Source of the DNA: Pseudoscleropodium purum
Lineage: Eukaryota > Streptophyta > Bryopsida > Hypnales > Brachytheciaceae
Assembly: GCA_963969395.1 (NCBI GenBank)
Contig: OZ017795.1
Span: 5,084,001-5,148,000 of the forward strand
DNA length: 64,000 nucleotides
Direction of reading: 5' to 3'
The translations under genes and the position numbers were made by a program. Positions within the stretch are counted from its first letter, which is position 1; the number at the start of each line of letters is the position of its first letter. Below the pieces are notes generated by a model. That model did no database searches, had not been told where the DNA came from, and was given only the letters and a program-made list of their open reading frames with translations. Below, piece after piece: positions 46,419 to 59,167 of the stretch.

Positions 46419-48026
46419 CTCTCATTTTTGGCTATTGAAAATTTTTAAGTAATTTTTATTATCTGAAATTATTTTGATTGTCAAATTTTCCCTTCATGGC
46501 TTCATTCCATCTTGTATCTACATGCATTTAACAATTTGAAAATAAATATAATATATTTTTTTTTCTTAGATTTATAACTCAATTTTTAGTTTTTCAATTA
46601 TAGAAAGATTAAAAATTAACTTGGAATTCAATTTGATGCAATTAATTGAAATTAGAAGGATTCAAAGTCTATATACCTTGGATGGATTTGGCACGGTAGA
46701 AAAAACTTTTTTTTAAATTCGAACATACATATATTTTAATTTACTAGGTCAAAGTTTCTGAATTTTTTTACAAATTCTCGTTAATGTCTAATGCAAGATT
46801 CTACAATTTAATATAGTCTAATGTAAAAAAGAACCCCTCTTTTTTTTCTTTTTATCATCATAGCTCATTGCAGTGGCTTTAGGGTTAAACATATGTTTCT
46901 TGTAATATCATTTTAAGGCTCGTGTAAATATTTAATGACATTGAAGGCGTTGTTTTAGTTAGGGTATTTGAAACAACACATTAAGGTATTTGAATCGCCC
47001 TAAAATGAAAGTCTAATACCGACCACTCTTCGCTATGGAGCTTTGGAATATCACATTCGATGGAGCCTTAAATACTGCCAATATAACAAAATTGATGATA
47101 TTTCAGAACGTCATGCATGCTACCGTAGAGCGAGAGGGAGAGGCGATTAAGGAAGGCGAATGGAGTCCAAATTCATGGCTAGAATGCCTAGATGCATGCC
47201 TAAATGCCTACCCGAGAAGCGGCTCCACGTAGCAGCAAGCACAGAGGATCCCATTAGATAATGCATGTCGATCTGACTGTCCTCCATTCGGGTGCCACAA
47301 GTATAATTACATTATGTTTGTTTCATACATTAACTACAATATTTAGAACGTCGATGAACTTACTCTTCAATCAATTAACCACTAAATTGTACATCTATAT
47401 ATTATATATTATATTACCATCACTCTTTGCAAGTTGACCAAGCCGTCGATCGACCTTCCGTTACAGAAGTCACAGTGCATGCAGCAACTCGATCATTCCA
47501 ATCACTACGCTGCAAAAATTCTGCTACCCCAATACAATTATCTCTTCTTCCAACCGATGAAAATTAATTGAGAACCCGAGATTGAGCATCCATTCCCTTA
47601 AATGGGCGGAATTCCAATAGCTTGGCACCTTTCAAAACACCTTTTCCGAAGCATAAATCCATACTCATACTAAATTTAGACCTTCAAGTACATATATTTC
47701 AAAATTTTGGCGTTGGAATCCATCCATTTTAACGACATTTTAACGAAATTGATCTTCGAGGTAAGGAACTCTGTACTCGGGGGTAATGTTAGTACAATTA
47801 ATCAATCATTCCCTGCAACATAATTATTTTGCAGACTGATGGAGAATTAAACTCCTGATGCCTTCCGCCATTTTGAGCAAGATGCTCATCCGTCATAATT
47901 TGAAGCCATACGTGAAGCATGCATGCACTGATCCACGCAGATCGGTAGTCAGGTTGCATTACATTTATCATCGATCATTCCAGGAACTGTACGTGTAATT
48001 AAGTAACCATTGATCGACTGTAGTCG
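46419..48026. other. Intergenic DNA; 3' flank of AP2 copy 2
   Basis: The first kilobase is AT-rich without features. A 65-codon frame at 47035-47232 is unassigned. From about 47420 the DNA matches the downstream flank of AP2 copy 1 and probably includes the 3' untranslated region. Confidence 0.5.
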
Positions 48027-49396
48027 TCATTGTAGCCTTGGCAGCTTGCTTGCCATGGCCTCGATGTCGGAGGCGGAGTAGATGCTGGGTCTGTAATTCG
48101 TGACGCACCGAAGCTGCTCCACATCCGGCAGATGCTGGTTCAGGAACAAGAGCGCACAGTCATACGCTTGGCCCGCTTCCTCTTCACTTTCAAAGTTGCC
48201 CAGTATGAACGTCCGCTTCATGTCGTCCCCGAACTCCTTGGGCGTTAAGCTGATCTTGGATTCATATTTCGCCGCCCACTCTTGGCCGCGCTTCACTGAT
48301 TGTTTCCTCACGGACACCCCTTTCAAGCTGCTCTTGCCTCTGCTGAACTTGTTTGACATGCGTCGGATCTTCCACAGGAAGTCGCGAGTGGTCCACTCGA
48401 CGTGCTCCTCCATGTAGCTCGCGTGAACGGCCGCGGGAAAGTTCAACTGGTAAGGCTTCCCTCTCGCGTCGGGTTGCATCTGTTGTAGAAACGAACAAAA
48501 AGTTTCAGATGGGTGACTTGCATGCTAGTGTACGAATGGGAAATCGAATAACTATGGTTGTTGTTGATCTATAATAGAATTCTAGATTGGTGCCTTGTGA
48601 AATGCGAATCTGGACATTCTGAACATGAAGACAATGCATGCTTAAAAACAGGGATCAGTCACAATTAAAGACAGAATGTTGCACATAATTAATTCATGGC
48701 CAAATTTTCAAATGACCATGGTGACAGTCAATTTGAATATGGCTTTACCTTGAGTTTGATGGCAGCCCTATCGTGCGCCCTTTTGGCCTCCTCCTCAGTT
48801 TCAAAGCTGCCCAGAAAGATCTGCACGCCCTTCTTCTTGCGTCCGCGCAACTGTTCGCCCTTGATCCACAAGTGCGCCTCCCATTGCTTGTTCTTCTTAT
48901 GATAACTGACCCCGATCTTCTTGCCGGACGGCAAATTGGGTAGCAAGGTGAGTCCTCCAGTGGATTCATCAACGTGATCATGTGAACATTCTCCATCGCA
49001 CTCCGCAGACTGATACTCCTCTTTGGATCCATCATCTTCTCCCGATTCGATCGTCTCTTCCGAGAGATCGACGGTGGGAAACTCGGGTATGGTCTCATTC
49101 TTTGAGGGGCACAGGAGCTCCTGTGAAAGCTCCCAATTCAGTTGCTGTGCAGGTTCCCTATTCAGCTCTGGAGCACGCTCCCAGTCTAGCTGCTCCAGGC
49201 TGTCTTGGTTTTGGAGAGCGTTGGCGTAATCCACCTGAGCATCGTCACCACGAGGCGGAATCATGTCATCATCGAGCAACAACCGCTCATAGTAACCTAA
49301 AGGAGCATCGTTACAATCCGCCGAGAACATCATGGTGGAGTTGTCCAACGTGTTAGACTCTGAACCCCAATTCATGTGGGACCGTGATATTTCCAT
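48027..49396 (-). CDS. AINTEGUMENTA-like double AP2-domain transcription factor (copy 2)
   Basis: Exons 49396-48749 and 48479-48027, with a phase-0 GT-AG intron at the same place as in copy 1; 366 aa. AP2 repeat 1 (about 161-231) has IGVSYHKKNKQWEAHLW, a KKKGVQIFLGSFETEEEAK strand-turn and AHDRAAIKL, then NFP after the intron. The linker reads YMEEHVEWTTRDFLWKIRRM. Repeat 2 (about 267-347) has SLKGVSVRKQ and FILGNFESEEEAGQAYDCA. The C-terminus ASKLPRLQ is identical to copy 1. The N-terminal part is acidic but differs in length and repeats a WELSQEL-like phrase. Reading frames are intact and domains are better conserved than linkers, so purifying selection and a working nuclear transcription factor are likely. 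The TATA region is weaker than in copy 1, so expression may differ. Confidence 0.9.
48480..48748 (-). other. Intron of AP2 gene copy 2
   Basis: Donor GTAAAGCCA after ...ATCAAACTCAAG; acceptor CAACAG before ATGCAACCC, on the minus strand. It is 269 bp, against 260 bp in copy 1. Confidence 0.9.
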
Positions 49397-49760
49397 CTCG
49401 CTGAAATCTATGGATTGGAGAGAACTAACTGCTTCAAATTTAAGTCAGAGCAACGGGACTAACATACACGTAGTGTGATGGGCAGAGAACAAAGAAGGTA
49501 GGTGACAGACACACGCAAAACCAAAGACTAATGAAATAATCTGAAGTACCGATTTTTAGGAAGGCTGGGGATTTAATATTGCTAGGAATGGCATCGATCG
49601 AAGTCTCGCAAGTCAGGAACTGAGGGGAAGTCTCGCAAGTCGGAAAAAAGGCTTCTTTCCTAGTTCCTACCCGTTCTGGTGCCACTCGGGTATCAACCAG
49701 TGTTGGGTTGGATTCGAGCATGCAGTTCAGTGGTAACAATGCATTACTAGCATACTTCAC

Positions 49761-50714
49761 TCCAATTTTGATGCAATCCGGGGCTGCAGACTTGCCAGTA
49801 TTGACATTGACAGAGAATTTATCGGCATATATTCATTTTGGCTAGCAGTGTCACTGGTTTGCTGAAGCTGCCCTGCATTCTCATTGCGATGGGACTCATG
49901 GACAAATCAGCCAGAAGAGTTTTGTTTTTTCTCTAGTCGTGATGCATCAAATGATCAATGGTGGTGGTTCGAATGCATAATCTAACCTTTTGAATACTGG
50001 AGAGTGCAAATTATAGTGATAACTTCCAACTTTCCGAAATATGGGTTAGAGTTTTCGCAGTCAGAGCTGCGTAACTGAATTCAACAACAAGAAGACTTAT
50101 CTTCTGTGGGTATCAACTGGATTTCTTACAATAATTCCAGCAGCGTTCACATTTTACATAATAGTCCATGTCTTGTTACTTCCAAACAGATTTTTAACAT
50201 TCAAGATTGCAAGGTATGATTTCTTCTTAACTTCATATTCGTTAAATTGGCTGCATTCCAATACCAACTGCCAAGAATTATGGCATACATGCATGACGGC
50301 TTGGTTTCCTCAAAAACTTCTAATGGAGAGCTGAAATTGCCTTGAAAACAAAAGTTTTTAAGGCAATTAATGGGACTTCAAAAGAACGAGTGCAATACTG
50401 AAATCTAGAGTAGAACGTTCATAGGGTTCCTCTCTCCAACCCTGGGTTCTGGATCTTTGGGAGTTGCTATATTGCTAAATTTAAGGTCTAATGTTGACTA
50501 TATATTGGTTAACATACACTTCCTAAGTCCACCGCAATAAGTTTGCAATTGCTAAGACTTTTATGTCAATTGACTTAAAATTAGGGCTTTTCTTTAATTT
50601 CTAGTGCTAGATTGCAACAAAAAATAATAATTTGGAAAAAAAATGGCAATAAACCATAAAGTTTTTCACTAGAATATTTCAAATTTTAAAAATCTTGGAT
50701 GAAATTGCCAAATT
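49761..50714. other. Intergenic DNA upstream of AP2 copy 2
   Basis: No gene or RNA recognised. It lies outside the detectable duplication and grades from mixed to AT-rich composition. Confidence 0.45.
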
Positions 50715-51031
50715 TAGGGTTGACAGGACGGTCGGACGTCCGGGACGTCCGGATGTGAACGCTGACATTCGAGGACGCCGTCCGCCCCGTCCGCCTGTCC
50801 CCCGTTCGCCCATCCACCCCGATATGGCCGTCCGCCCGGTTACAGCCGTCCGATCGACCCGCGAACTGATCTGGTCTGCATGATCTGAGCATCCGCCTCA
50901 GGCCGTCCGCCCCGCCCCGCCGGTCCGCCTTCCAACGACGGGAGGGATGCTGCGTCCGCTGGCGTCCGTGAGGATGGACGTTCAGGTTACGGATGCTTTT
51001 TTCGGGCGGACGTAGAGATTCGTCAACCCTG
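50715..51031 (+). mobile_element. CpG-rich hAT-type MITE, copy 3
   Basis: The ends are TAGGGTTGACAGG and, reversed, CAGGGTTGACGAATC. Perfect 8-bp flanks GCCAAATT lie at 50707-50714 and 51032-51039. The 317-bp interior matches the copy at 26247 in the same orientation, including the right arm ACGGATGCTTTTTTCGGGCG, and is CpG-dense. Open frames across it are compositional. Confidence 0.93.
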
Positions 51032-51821
51032 GCCAAATTGGAGATGGAAAGAGAATTATCAACATGTGATATGGATAGTTGCAAACTACACCTACCATTT
51101 GGAGTTTAAAATAGTCTTAGTATTGAAGTACTATGACTTTTAGAGTAATTTTTTTAAATGAAATAAAATATGGATAGTTTGTAAAGCATTCAAAATAATA
51201 TGTGTAAAAATTCAGGATGAGAAAAATTTATCTCTAAGAGTTATGCACAAAAAAAACCCGATATAAAAACCCATGAAAATAGGTATTTTGATATTTTATT
51301 TTTCTTAAATAGAAAAATAATTCAAAAAAATAAAATAAAAATTGGCCATTCTTCTAACTTGAAATGCTCTTTCTCAAATCTCAACCATTAGTATTTATGG
51401 TAGAAAAATTGTATTCCATGCACTTGTGCAAAAAAAGGGCACTATAATATTTTTAGAAATTTCTTTTCAGACTTGTATAAATTTAATAAAAGTCTTTGTC
51501 TGCTAATTTTGACCTTCAAATTCTTATTTTTGGATCATAAACAATACAAGAAATCCAAATGACAAAAATGGGCATCTAATTGGGGTCTATTAAAAAATAT
51601 CAAACTAATTTTTTTTTAAATTACTCAATGTCTAAAACTACCACATGTACCGCTTCATTCCAAATTTCATAAGATTTTCATGAAAAAAAACATATAAAGC
51701 AAAATTATGAGCAAAAAAACACTTGTCCAAGGTCAAGGGGACAAAAAATAGGACAAGTTGTTTCTTGCAATCACTCATACAAGAACTTTAAAAAAAATTT
51801 AAAATTACTTGCATGAAGGGT

Positions 51822-52849
51822 GATTGCAAGAAACACTTGTCCTTTATGGCTCAAAATGGCTTTATTTTTGCAATACTGTGACTTTTGGAATAAATTTTTT
51901 TTAAATACAATAAAATATGGATAATTTATAAAACATTCATAATAGTATATGTGAGAAAATTCAAAACTAGAAAAATTTATCTCTAAAAAATTATGCATAA
52001 CAAAATAGGCCTAGAAAAATGCAAGAAAATAGATGCTTTTGAATTTGATTTTTAGAAAATAGTAAAATAATTTTTAATTAAATGCAAAAAAATCATTTTT
52101 TTAAATCTTTTCTCTAGTTCTATGTGAACAAAAAAATCATCATAAAAAACTTTCTCTTCTTCATAGTGCTTGTGCAAACAATGTCCACTTTCAATCCATG
52201 TACAGTGCTTACACCGGGTTCTTTGCTGAAATTTTCATCAAATGTCTTTAGAATGTTAGTCCACCTACAATATGGCAAAACCCTAGCTTCAAAATCGCAT
52301 TTTTGGTCCCCAAACCTAGTTGTCATCATGGACAGCATATTACTATTCACGGACGAATCGGATCAATTTGGGTTAACCGGCTGCCAACTTCGAAGCCCTG
52401 TAATTTTTGCAAAAAGTATCCAAATTGGGCATATGAGATGTTTTTCGGCATCTACAGTTTTTTTAGATGCCGAAAAACATCTCATATGCCCAATTCGGTT
52501 ACTTTTTGAAAAAGTTACAGAGTTCCAAAGTTGACAAACGGTCAACCCAAATCGGTCTAATTCGTCCATGAACAGTAATATGCTGTCCATTATGACAACT
52601 AGGTCCCCAAATAGGATTAAGAACCTCCAAAACAACCAAGGTAGACATCCAATTGGGACCACTTTAAAAATAGTAAATTATTTTTAAAAAATTTGAAAAA
52701 ATTATCGAATGTCTAAATCAACAATATGCACCTCTCTTCCAAATTTCACCTAAAAAAAATTTAAATCGCAAAAGTTATGAGGAAAAACACCTCCAAGGAA
52801 ACCAAAGGGACACACCAAAAGGACAAGTGTTTCTTGCAATCACCCTAAA
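51822..52849. mobile_element. Element with perfect 29-bp terminal inverted repeats
   Basis: The left end (51822-51850) starts AGGGTGATTGCAAGAAAC and ends CTTGTCCTTT. The right end is its exact reverse complement, finishing at 52849. The interior is non-coding and itself holds the foldback element at 52315-52603. No target duplication is evident, and homology to copy A runs on past the right end, so the true unit may be larger. Confidence 0.65.
52315..52603. mobile_element. Foldback hAT-type MITE with perfect 8-bp target duplication
   Basis: Almost the whole 289 bp is one inverted repeat. The arms run from CCTAGTTGTCATCATGGACAG inward through CATATTACT, ATTTGGGTT, AACTT and ATGAGATGTTTTTCGGCATC to a loop of about 9 bases near 52453-52461. 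It is flanked on both sides by TCCCCAAA (52307-52314 and 52604-52611). The termini share GTTGTCATAATGGAC with the MITE at 46134. A transcript would fold into a long hairpin. Confidence 0.93.
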
Positions 52850-53180
52850 GTCTAAATTTAGATTAGTAGTGGTAATTTGAATTAAACATCATACTAAACA
52901 AATAGCATAAGAAATTTCACACTATTTTTCATTGCTACTTAATCCTTGAATGAAAAAATTTGAAATTAGTTGGATTTTTGGTGGATGTACTTAGCAATTT
53001 TTTTCCTTTTTGCTATGCACTTTTTAACTAAGGCAATTTCTTATAAAACTAATAAAAATTTACAGATTTATTACCAATACAAAATCTTATATATGATGAA
53101 AATTCAAATATAATTGAAAAGGCTAAATTGAATTTTAAAATGATATTTTGACCTTACGGCATATGGAATTGGTCAATACT

Positions 53181-54344
53181 AGCTTATTGAAGCAACAAAG
53201 TTAACTTAGTCTCTATTTTGAGATTAATGATAAAAAATATTATATGATCTTATTAGCGACTAAAAAGAGACTTTAATGCACAAATAAAATGTTATTGGGA
53301 TACTATCTATATAAAATGATGCCTTATTTGGATTGTACCCAATACAAAATTATGAATATACACATACAAATATACGCATAGATATGTGTGTGTATATATA
53401 TGTTTATTTTTTATATTTTTTTATATTGATATTGATAAAAGTCAATTTAAATATTTGATCAAGTGACACTTTTGAGCATCCCTATGTTAAAATATTTAAT
53501 ATACATCCACTTCTTTAAAGACTATTCTAAAGAAGAAGAAAGGATCTTAATTAATCCACATATATAGGAGTTCTCTATTTAAAACCTAATGTGTACACCA
53601 TATGACAAATTCACATGATGTACTTGGAATGTTCAATTAGTATAAAGTTTTATTGGAGGTTTGAATATACTAATCAATTCATCTCTCATCTTATCTCAAA
53701 CTACTCAAACTACTTGCTAAATGGGTAGTAAATTTCATATGTAGTTTGGTACTGCATTTTGATTTTAGAGTGGAGAATGAGCCTATCTAAATTTCTTGAA
53801 AATCTTAAAAAGTGGCAATTGAAGTAGAAAAGGGCTTGGCGTGATCTCATGTATACTATTTCAAGTCAAGCTACCATCATATTTCCCATCATGATTACAG
53901 ATTTGAAATTTAAAGTTTTATGTCTTTTCAAACATCCCCTTCTTTTACAACTCACCACTTAGCAGAGTAATGTTCAATATATTTTTCATATAGCAATCTC
54001 AAGAAATTGGCAAGAAAATAATCTGACGTCGTGAGTAAGACTGAAATCCACAAGACACAATTTTCACTCGTAATTCAATAACAAAGAGCAAAGAGCAAAG
54101 AGCACCTTCAACCTATTCTAAAATCCAGAGATTACTCAAATATATTTTCAACAAACTATTTGTGCAAAAAACTTAATGAGATCCCCTCTGCTCAAGCAGT
54201 TACAACGTTCATGAGATTGAACAGACCACATACTAAGTAACAATTGTTGGTAACTTGATTGATCTCACATACCAAGCTCATACCAAGCTCTGGAAAACGG
54301 TCTGTGTACCTCAATGTAATCATCTACACATAGCTTTGTGATTG
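53181..54344. other. AT-rich intergenic DNA, 3' of the SDN gene
   Basis: No gene recognised. A TA/TG-rich microsatellite lies around 53360-53430. The final part, next to the stop codon at 54345, should include the 3' untranslated region of the exonuclease gene. Confidence 0.5.
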
Positions 54345-57300
54345 TCAAGTCAAGCCTTCCCTGCGAGACAGGGCAGCAACCAGCTTCTGCAAAGCCTTCA
54401 CTTCGTCCGCTCTAGCCTTCGATTCCTTGCGCACCTTGGCAAGTTCAGATTTCACAGACTCCAGTTCTTGGGAGTGAGAACAGCAGAATCTTTTGTCCAC
54501 CACAATATCTTTCACTTCCCCTACCAAAATCTCTCCCTCTTCTACCTCGCGGTCATCTTGGACCTGATTTAAGAGCTGGTATTTATTTACCCAGGCTGAG
54601 CTCCTTAAAGGTCCCTCAGTTTGTGACTCATCGACACCAACATCACGAAGCTCTGTGGTAACTAGGGTACTACAATCTAAGTCCCCAGCGCTGTCTGAAG
54701 AAATCCTCCGACGTTTTTCTAGTACAATATTCTCATCACCTGCAGGGGCCCTCTTGCTTGAACTGCTCAACACTTGAAGTTCCTCACTTGCTGGTCCAGT
54801 TGCTACAGAATTCAGCATTTTGCGTACTAGAAACTCGGCCATTCTCATCTGATTTCCTGCGGGATACGTCAAAGTCACTGACTTCTGTGGGTACCCACCC
54901 GAATCCTGCAAACACAAAAACATTATGTATGATTCGTTGACATTCATAAGTCGTAGCAAAATGTTCATAGTAATGAGTACCATGGTGCCAATTTGAACTG
55001 CCCACATTATGGCCTTGCAAAAGTAGCTACTACCATGGAATATGTGAAGTTGATAATCCAAATCACTGTCTTGCAAAAATAGAACATATTCAAAGAGATA
55101 AAGGAAATACCTCGCCCAATGCTCCCTTTAGGTGCTCAAACGCACTGTCAGCTTCCTCCGTGCTTTCAAAAATTGCTACAGTCGAGCCTACTTTGCCTCT
55201 ATTCTTGTACACAATATCCTGAAATCATGATATAATTGAAACACAAGAATGTCAGAAATTAAATGAGCTAGAACCAGTTCTATAGAACATGAACATAAAA
55301 GGTTAACAAGATTACAGAATTGGAAACAGTTCTCAGAAAAGGACAAAAACAAACATTGACAAGATTACAGAGAACCAGTGCAAGAAAGAGAGGCCCCACA
55401 ATCATGAGACTTTGAGACAACCACACACGAGTAAATGTCAGAGGAACACCTGTATTCGACAAGTTGAATCTTTTGGAAAGATTGTCCGAAGTGAAGATAC
55501 CGGGATTGACATTGGCAACTTGTGCAAAAATAATTTGGATAAATCCTCTAGATTTACCTCCTGCAAAGTGGAATAATAAAGCCAATAATACAAATCATTT
55601 GAGTCAAGCTGGACATTTGAATTCGGCTCCACAGCAATTACTACAATTGCTGTGGAGTAAGAGCAAAGATGGAAGTGGACCACCAGTCACGAAAACCAAA
55701 TCCATACCTTTCGTGGTAAAGCAAGAGACAAACTGCTCGTGTCATGCTCAAGCCGGTAATGAACCAACCGCATAGGAACTATAGCATCATTTAAGCAATC
55801 ATGAGGCTTGTCATCTTCTCTAAAGTTGTACTTCAAAATGGCCTGCAACCCACAGTTTTGTCAAAAATCCATGCAAGGTTCCCAAATATTAAAAATTACC
55901 CAAAAAAGAAACTGGGCAAACCTCACAAATTAACACACACCATGACTGGGTGCTATAATAAAACAGGAAGCATCTGTTCACCTGACAAAGATTGGGAAGG
56001 CTCGGAAAGTAAGTCGGCGGCCAAGTAGAGTCCCGAAACAACAACGACGTATCAATTACACGTTTATGATCGATTTGCAAGGCTGCAATAAAAACACAAT
56101 ATAAGCTCAATACCCACATTTTCAGACAAGATCCACATGAGTCTACAACAAGTCAAGGGAGGCCTGACTGTAGGAATACCTGTCTTAAGCTAACACACTC
56201 TGACCAGCTTAGACCAAGTATAAGAAACTTAAATCATAACGATCATCAGCAGATACAAGACGTAATACCTCTCAAATCATGGTGTAAACTGTGTCCAACA
56301 AGAACAGTGCCCGGAGTCAATAGATCCATCACCAACCTCTGCAACATAAAACATAAATGTTCTGAACAGCAGTAATCTTCAAGGCACAGAATAAAGCTTC
56401 CTATTACAGAAGTCGGGAGCAAAGTTCGCACAACAACACAGAAGTAATTGACTGCACCGGACGATATACAAAAAAGTAGAAGGTCGCACGTAGCACACAG
56501 TCCTTCAGGACGGTGGAAATTGCAGTTGAGACCCGAGGGGATTCTGTAGGGAAAGCATCTCTAGTCAACAAAAAAGGCAGTTTTAAGCACATCATTCCTC
56601 TCAGATTCAACCCTATCAACCTGCATGGACAATGATTGCGAAAAATTAACTCCCTGTAGATCTTTCTATAGAACCCGAGGAGACAATACCTGGACATCAG
56701 CTTGCGAGAAAGTAACTCCCTGTAGATCTTTCTCTGAAACTCCAGTGATATTTGTTAAATAGTCGATCACCATTCTGTTGGGCACAACTAACTCGTCAAT
56801 AAATGTCTGCAGCAGCTCCAGGAAAAATCTAGAATCAGAATTCGGTACATATCCAATTGCTTTCCGCCACCAGGAACAGGGGCTAACAATGCAGCATAAA
56901 AACAGTTATGTTGCCACTTGCAACTTCAAAAATGTAGTTAAGGGGATGAGAAGGCGCAATATTTAACTATGTAAATCCCAAAGAAAGGAGCGCATTACCA
57001 GACGCATCAAGAAGAAGCAATACAAAATACAATTCGCATCTCATCTAATTACAATCAAGAGGGAAGTGAATAGATAACTGCGATAACATAAAAGCATAAT
57101 CCAATCGGACGTACTCACTTCGTAATCACTCCCTACAGCACAAACGCGAACAAGTTCCTTAACACCACCTTCACAAACGACCATCTCGCAGTCAAGTGAT
57201 ATCAACTGCACGGGACTGTCGGGGTCTCCTCTCTTTGAATGTTTCCAACCCTGAAAACGACACGACACCAAAATCAGCGATAGAACCCCCCATACAGAAA

Positions 57301-59167
57301 AGCGCTCGTACAGGAAATAATGAAACCCTCCATTCAGGAAGCACCTTTGAACCTTCGAAGCTTAGGTTAGAAACACAGTCGAGCTTGGCAAACCCAAAGT
57401 TGGAATATTCATAGGATAACTGTAAATTTTGCCAACACGTGACAGACAATTTACATGATTCCGTCACAGTATGGTAAGCTTCTTAACCACGGAGTGCCCC
57501 ATGGCCAAAGTGGCTGCTTCCATTCTCTTTAGGAGTTGGTAAAAATCATTTAGGACGCTTCAAGGAACGAAACATAAATTAACCAGTAGAAAGAAGAAAT
57601 CATATCTTATATTCAATAATAAAAGAAATATGTTCAGAAAGTTGCTATAACCGACTATGCTTTCCAATTTGGACTTTCTATTTACAGCTTGGGCACTTAG
57701 AGGTTAAGAAACACCGTTAGGAGTCAAGAATGACTCCAGACTTTAGAACACAGTAATAACTAGGTGCATATATCTTGAAAAGTTTGGTTGGCTACCTCCA
57801 TCCAGGATTGGAAGTTGTACAAGGACCCAAAGCGCGGATGACGTTGAGTGAACTCCACGAGCTCCTGCACTGCCATCACCACATTAACGATATTTCAAGC
57901 TTTGTCCTAGCTCCGCTTATTCATCAATGTTCTACGATACAGCCTCAGTTAAGCTTCAAGTTGAACTGACTATAAGCAGAACTCTTCTTCTTAATGACAC
58001 TGCACTAGAGTTTGATGATGACCATTCAATTGGTGTAAACGGAAACGCTACAAATAGACAGGAGTCCATTGATCAGGAGAAACGTAACACCCTCTCAACC
58101 GGAAGCTCACATAACCAAAGCTGTTCATCTCCACTCGGATTAGAGTACCTGTTCCGGAGACTTGGTGAACGGATGTGTCTCATTCAGTAATTTCTGATTT
58201 TCAGAATAAGCAATCCAATTACGTATCCTTCTAACCAGCTGCATTGCCACTTCAAAATTCTTAAGGTAAGTGTACACAAAAGTGATAAGATCCAAAACTT
58301 AACGCCTAATCTTCAAAACACTACGCACTACAAAGGGAAGCCCATACGGTCACAATTCAAAAGTAACCAATGCATGAAGATGCAAAAACGGATTAAATGT
58401 GTCCAATTAAGGGGATGTCATGGTGTCAAAATTAGGTTCCCCATGATTTCAACGTTGAGAATCAGTAGAATACTACATGAGTATTGAAACCATACGAAAC
58501 GACTTCCGTTATGATTCTATTGCTCAAGCGATGACCTAATCTCTTGCCTATACCCTCAACCAAGTGGTGGGATCAGAAAAAAATCACTTCTAGGATTGTT
58601 ACTGTCATGGAGCTGTACAAAAACCCGAACTCAAACATACATTCGAATAACATACGCAATTTTCAGAATCCAAGAGACTAGAAGAGCAATAAACAATTTA
58701 GAAGCAATGAAAATCGGAATGCTGTCAAAGATAGGAACGCGGCAAAGCGCAAGTTGAGAATCTACGAGAGTTTTACCTCAACGTCTTCCTTTTTGGAAAA
58801 AGTCTGTACAAATGCAGCCAAAACATCCACAGGGTGCTTCGCAGGGTCACTATGAGTCCCACCCCCCTTTCTATTCACATTTGCCACAAAATCGTTCCAA
58901 TCACCACGCTTCCCCTTGATCTGCCTCACCTGTGCTGCCTTCACAATTTTCACCAGGCTCTGTTCCACGTGAATCGAAAACAAGAGATTATCAGTAAAAT
59001 CTCAAACGCAAAAATCCTCACTTTCCTCAGACAAATCCTGATGTGTGCTCTAAACCCTAAACCCTGAACCTGTCTAACAAAAAAATCCTTTAGTTCGAAT
59101 CCCTGCTTACTTCGTGATCTGTGTCCTTGAATCCGTTCAGACACTTCCGCAACTTGGAGGTCGACAT
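54345..59167 (-). CDS. SDN: Small-RNA-degrading nuclease (SDN-like 3'-5' exoribonuclease)
   Basis: Twelve exons, all GT-AG and in frame: 59111-59167, 58777-58959, 58149-58259, 57796-57864, 57119-57250, 56690-56806, 56269-56338, 55982-56082, 55708-55842, 55450-55560, 55111-55218, 54345-54905; 584 codons. The N-terminal part has the SDN pattern GKRGDWNDF ... SDPAKHPVDVLAAFVQTF (about 35-75). The DEDDh exonuclease domain (about 150-325) has LDCEMV (D160, E162), GHSLHHDL (D244) and HDCLNDA (H294, D299), so all catalytic residues are present. An RRM follows (about 333-410: LFLHKLP, GSTVAIF). The tail is acidic and ends in a coiled coil (about 545-580). The Arabidopsis SDN1 family trims single-stranded small RNAs and limits mature microRNA levels. 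ATG 59167 is chosen because its exon splices in phase; an upstream in-frame ATG at 59272 exists. The long tail is less typical. Symbol is by family. Confidence 0.93.
56637..56734. repeat. Exon-derived duplication in SDN intron 6
   Basis: TAACTCCCTGTAGATCTTTC, part of exon 6 at 56714-56734, is repeated exactly at 56647-56667 in the adjoining intron; flanks resemble each other for about 30 bp in all. The intron copy lies just beyond the splice donor. It looks like a 67-bp local duplication that left one copy outside the exon. Confidence 0.85.
59052..59060 (+). promoter_or_regulatory. Telo-box (AAACCCTAA) in SDN intron 1
   Basis: The run CTAAACCCTAAACCCTGAACC holds a perfect plant telo-box. It lies in intron 1, about 110 bp inside the start codon. 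Telo-boxes near the 5' end of plant genes are associated with expression in dividing cells. It may instead be a trace of telomere-like DNA. Confidence 0.5.

Larger units (their letters stand above)
47420..49760. repeat. Segmental duplication block 2 (AP2 gene and flanks)
   Basis: The counterpart of 27370-29660 in direct orientation, about 20 kb away. Exon-intron structure and lengths are kept (exon 2 is 453 bp in both). Flanks show small indels and many substitutions. Confidence 0.85.
51090..53180. repeat. Dispersed AT-rich repeat, copies B and C
   Basis: Two partial tandem copies (about 51110-51779 and 51822-53180) of the repeat at 24478-26130. Shared words include AATAAAATATGGATA, TTTATCTCTAA-A-TTATGCA and AATGTCTAAAACTA. 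Copy B ends in TTTCTTGCAATCACT at 51776, just before copy C starts. Confidence 0.65.
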
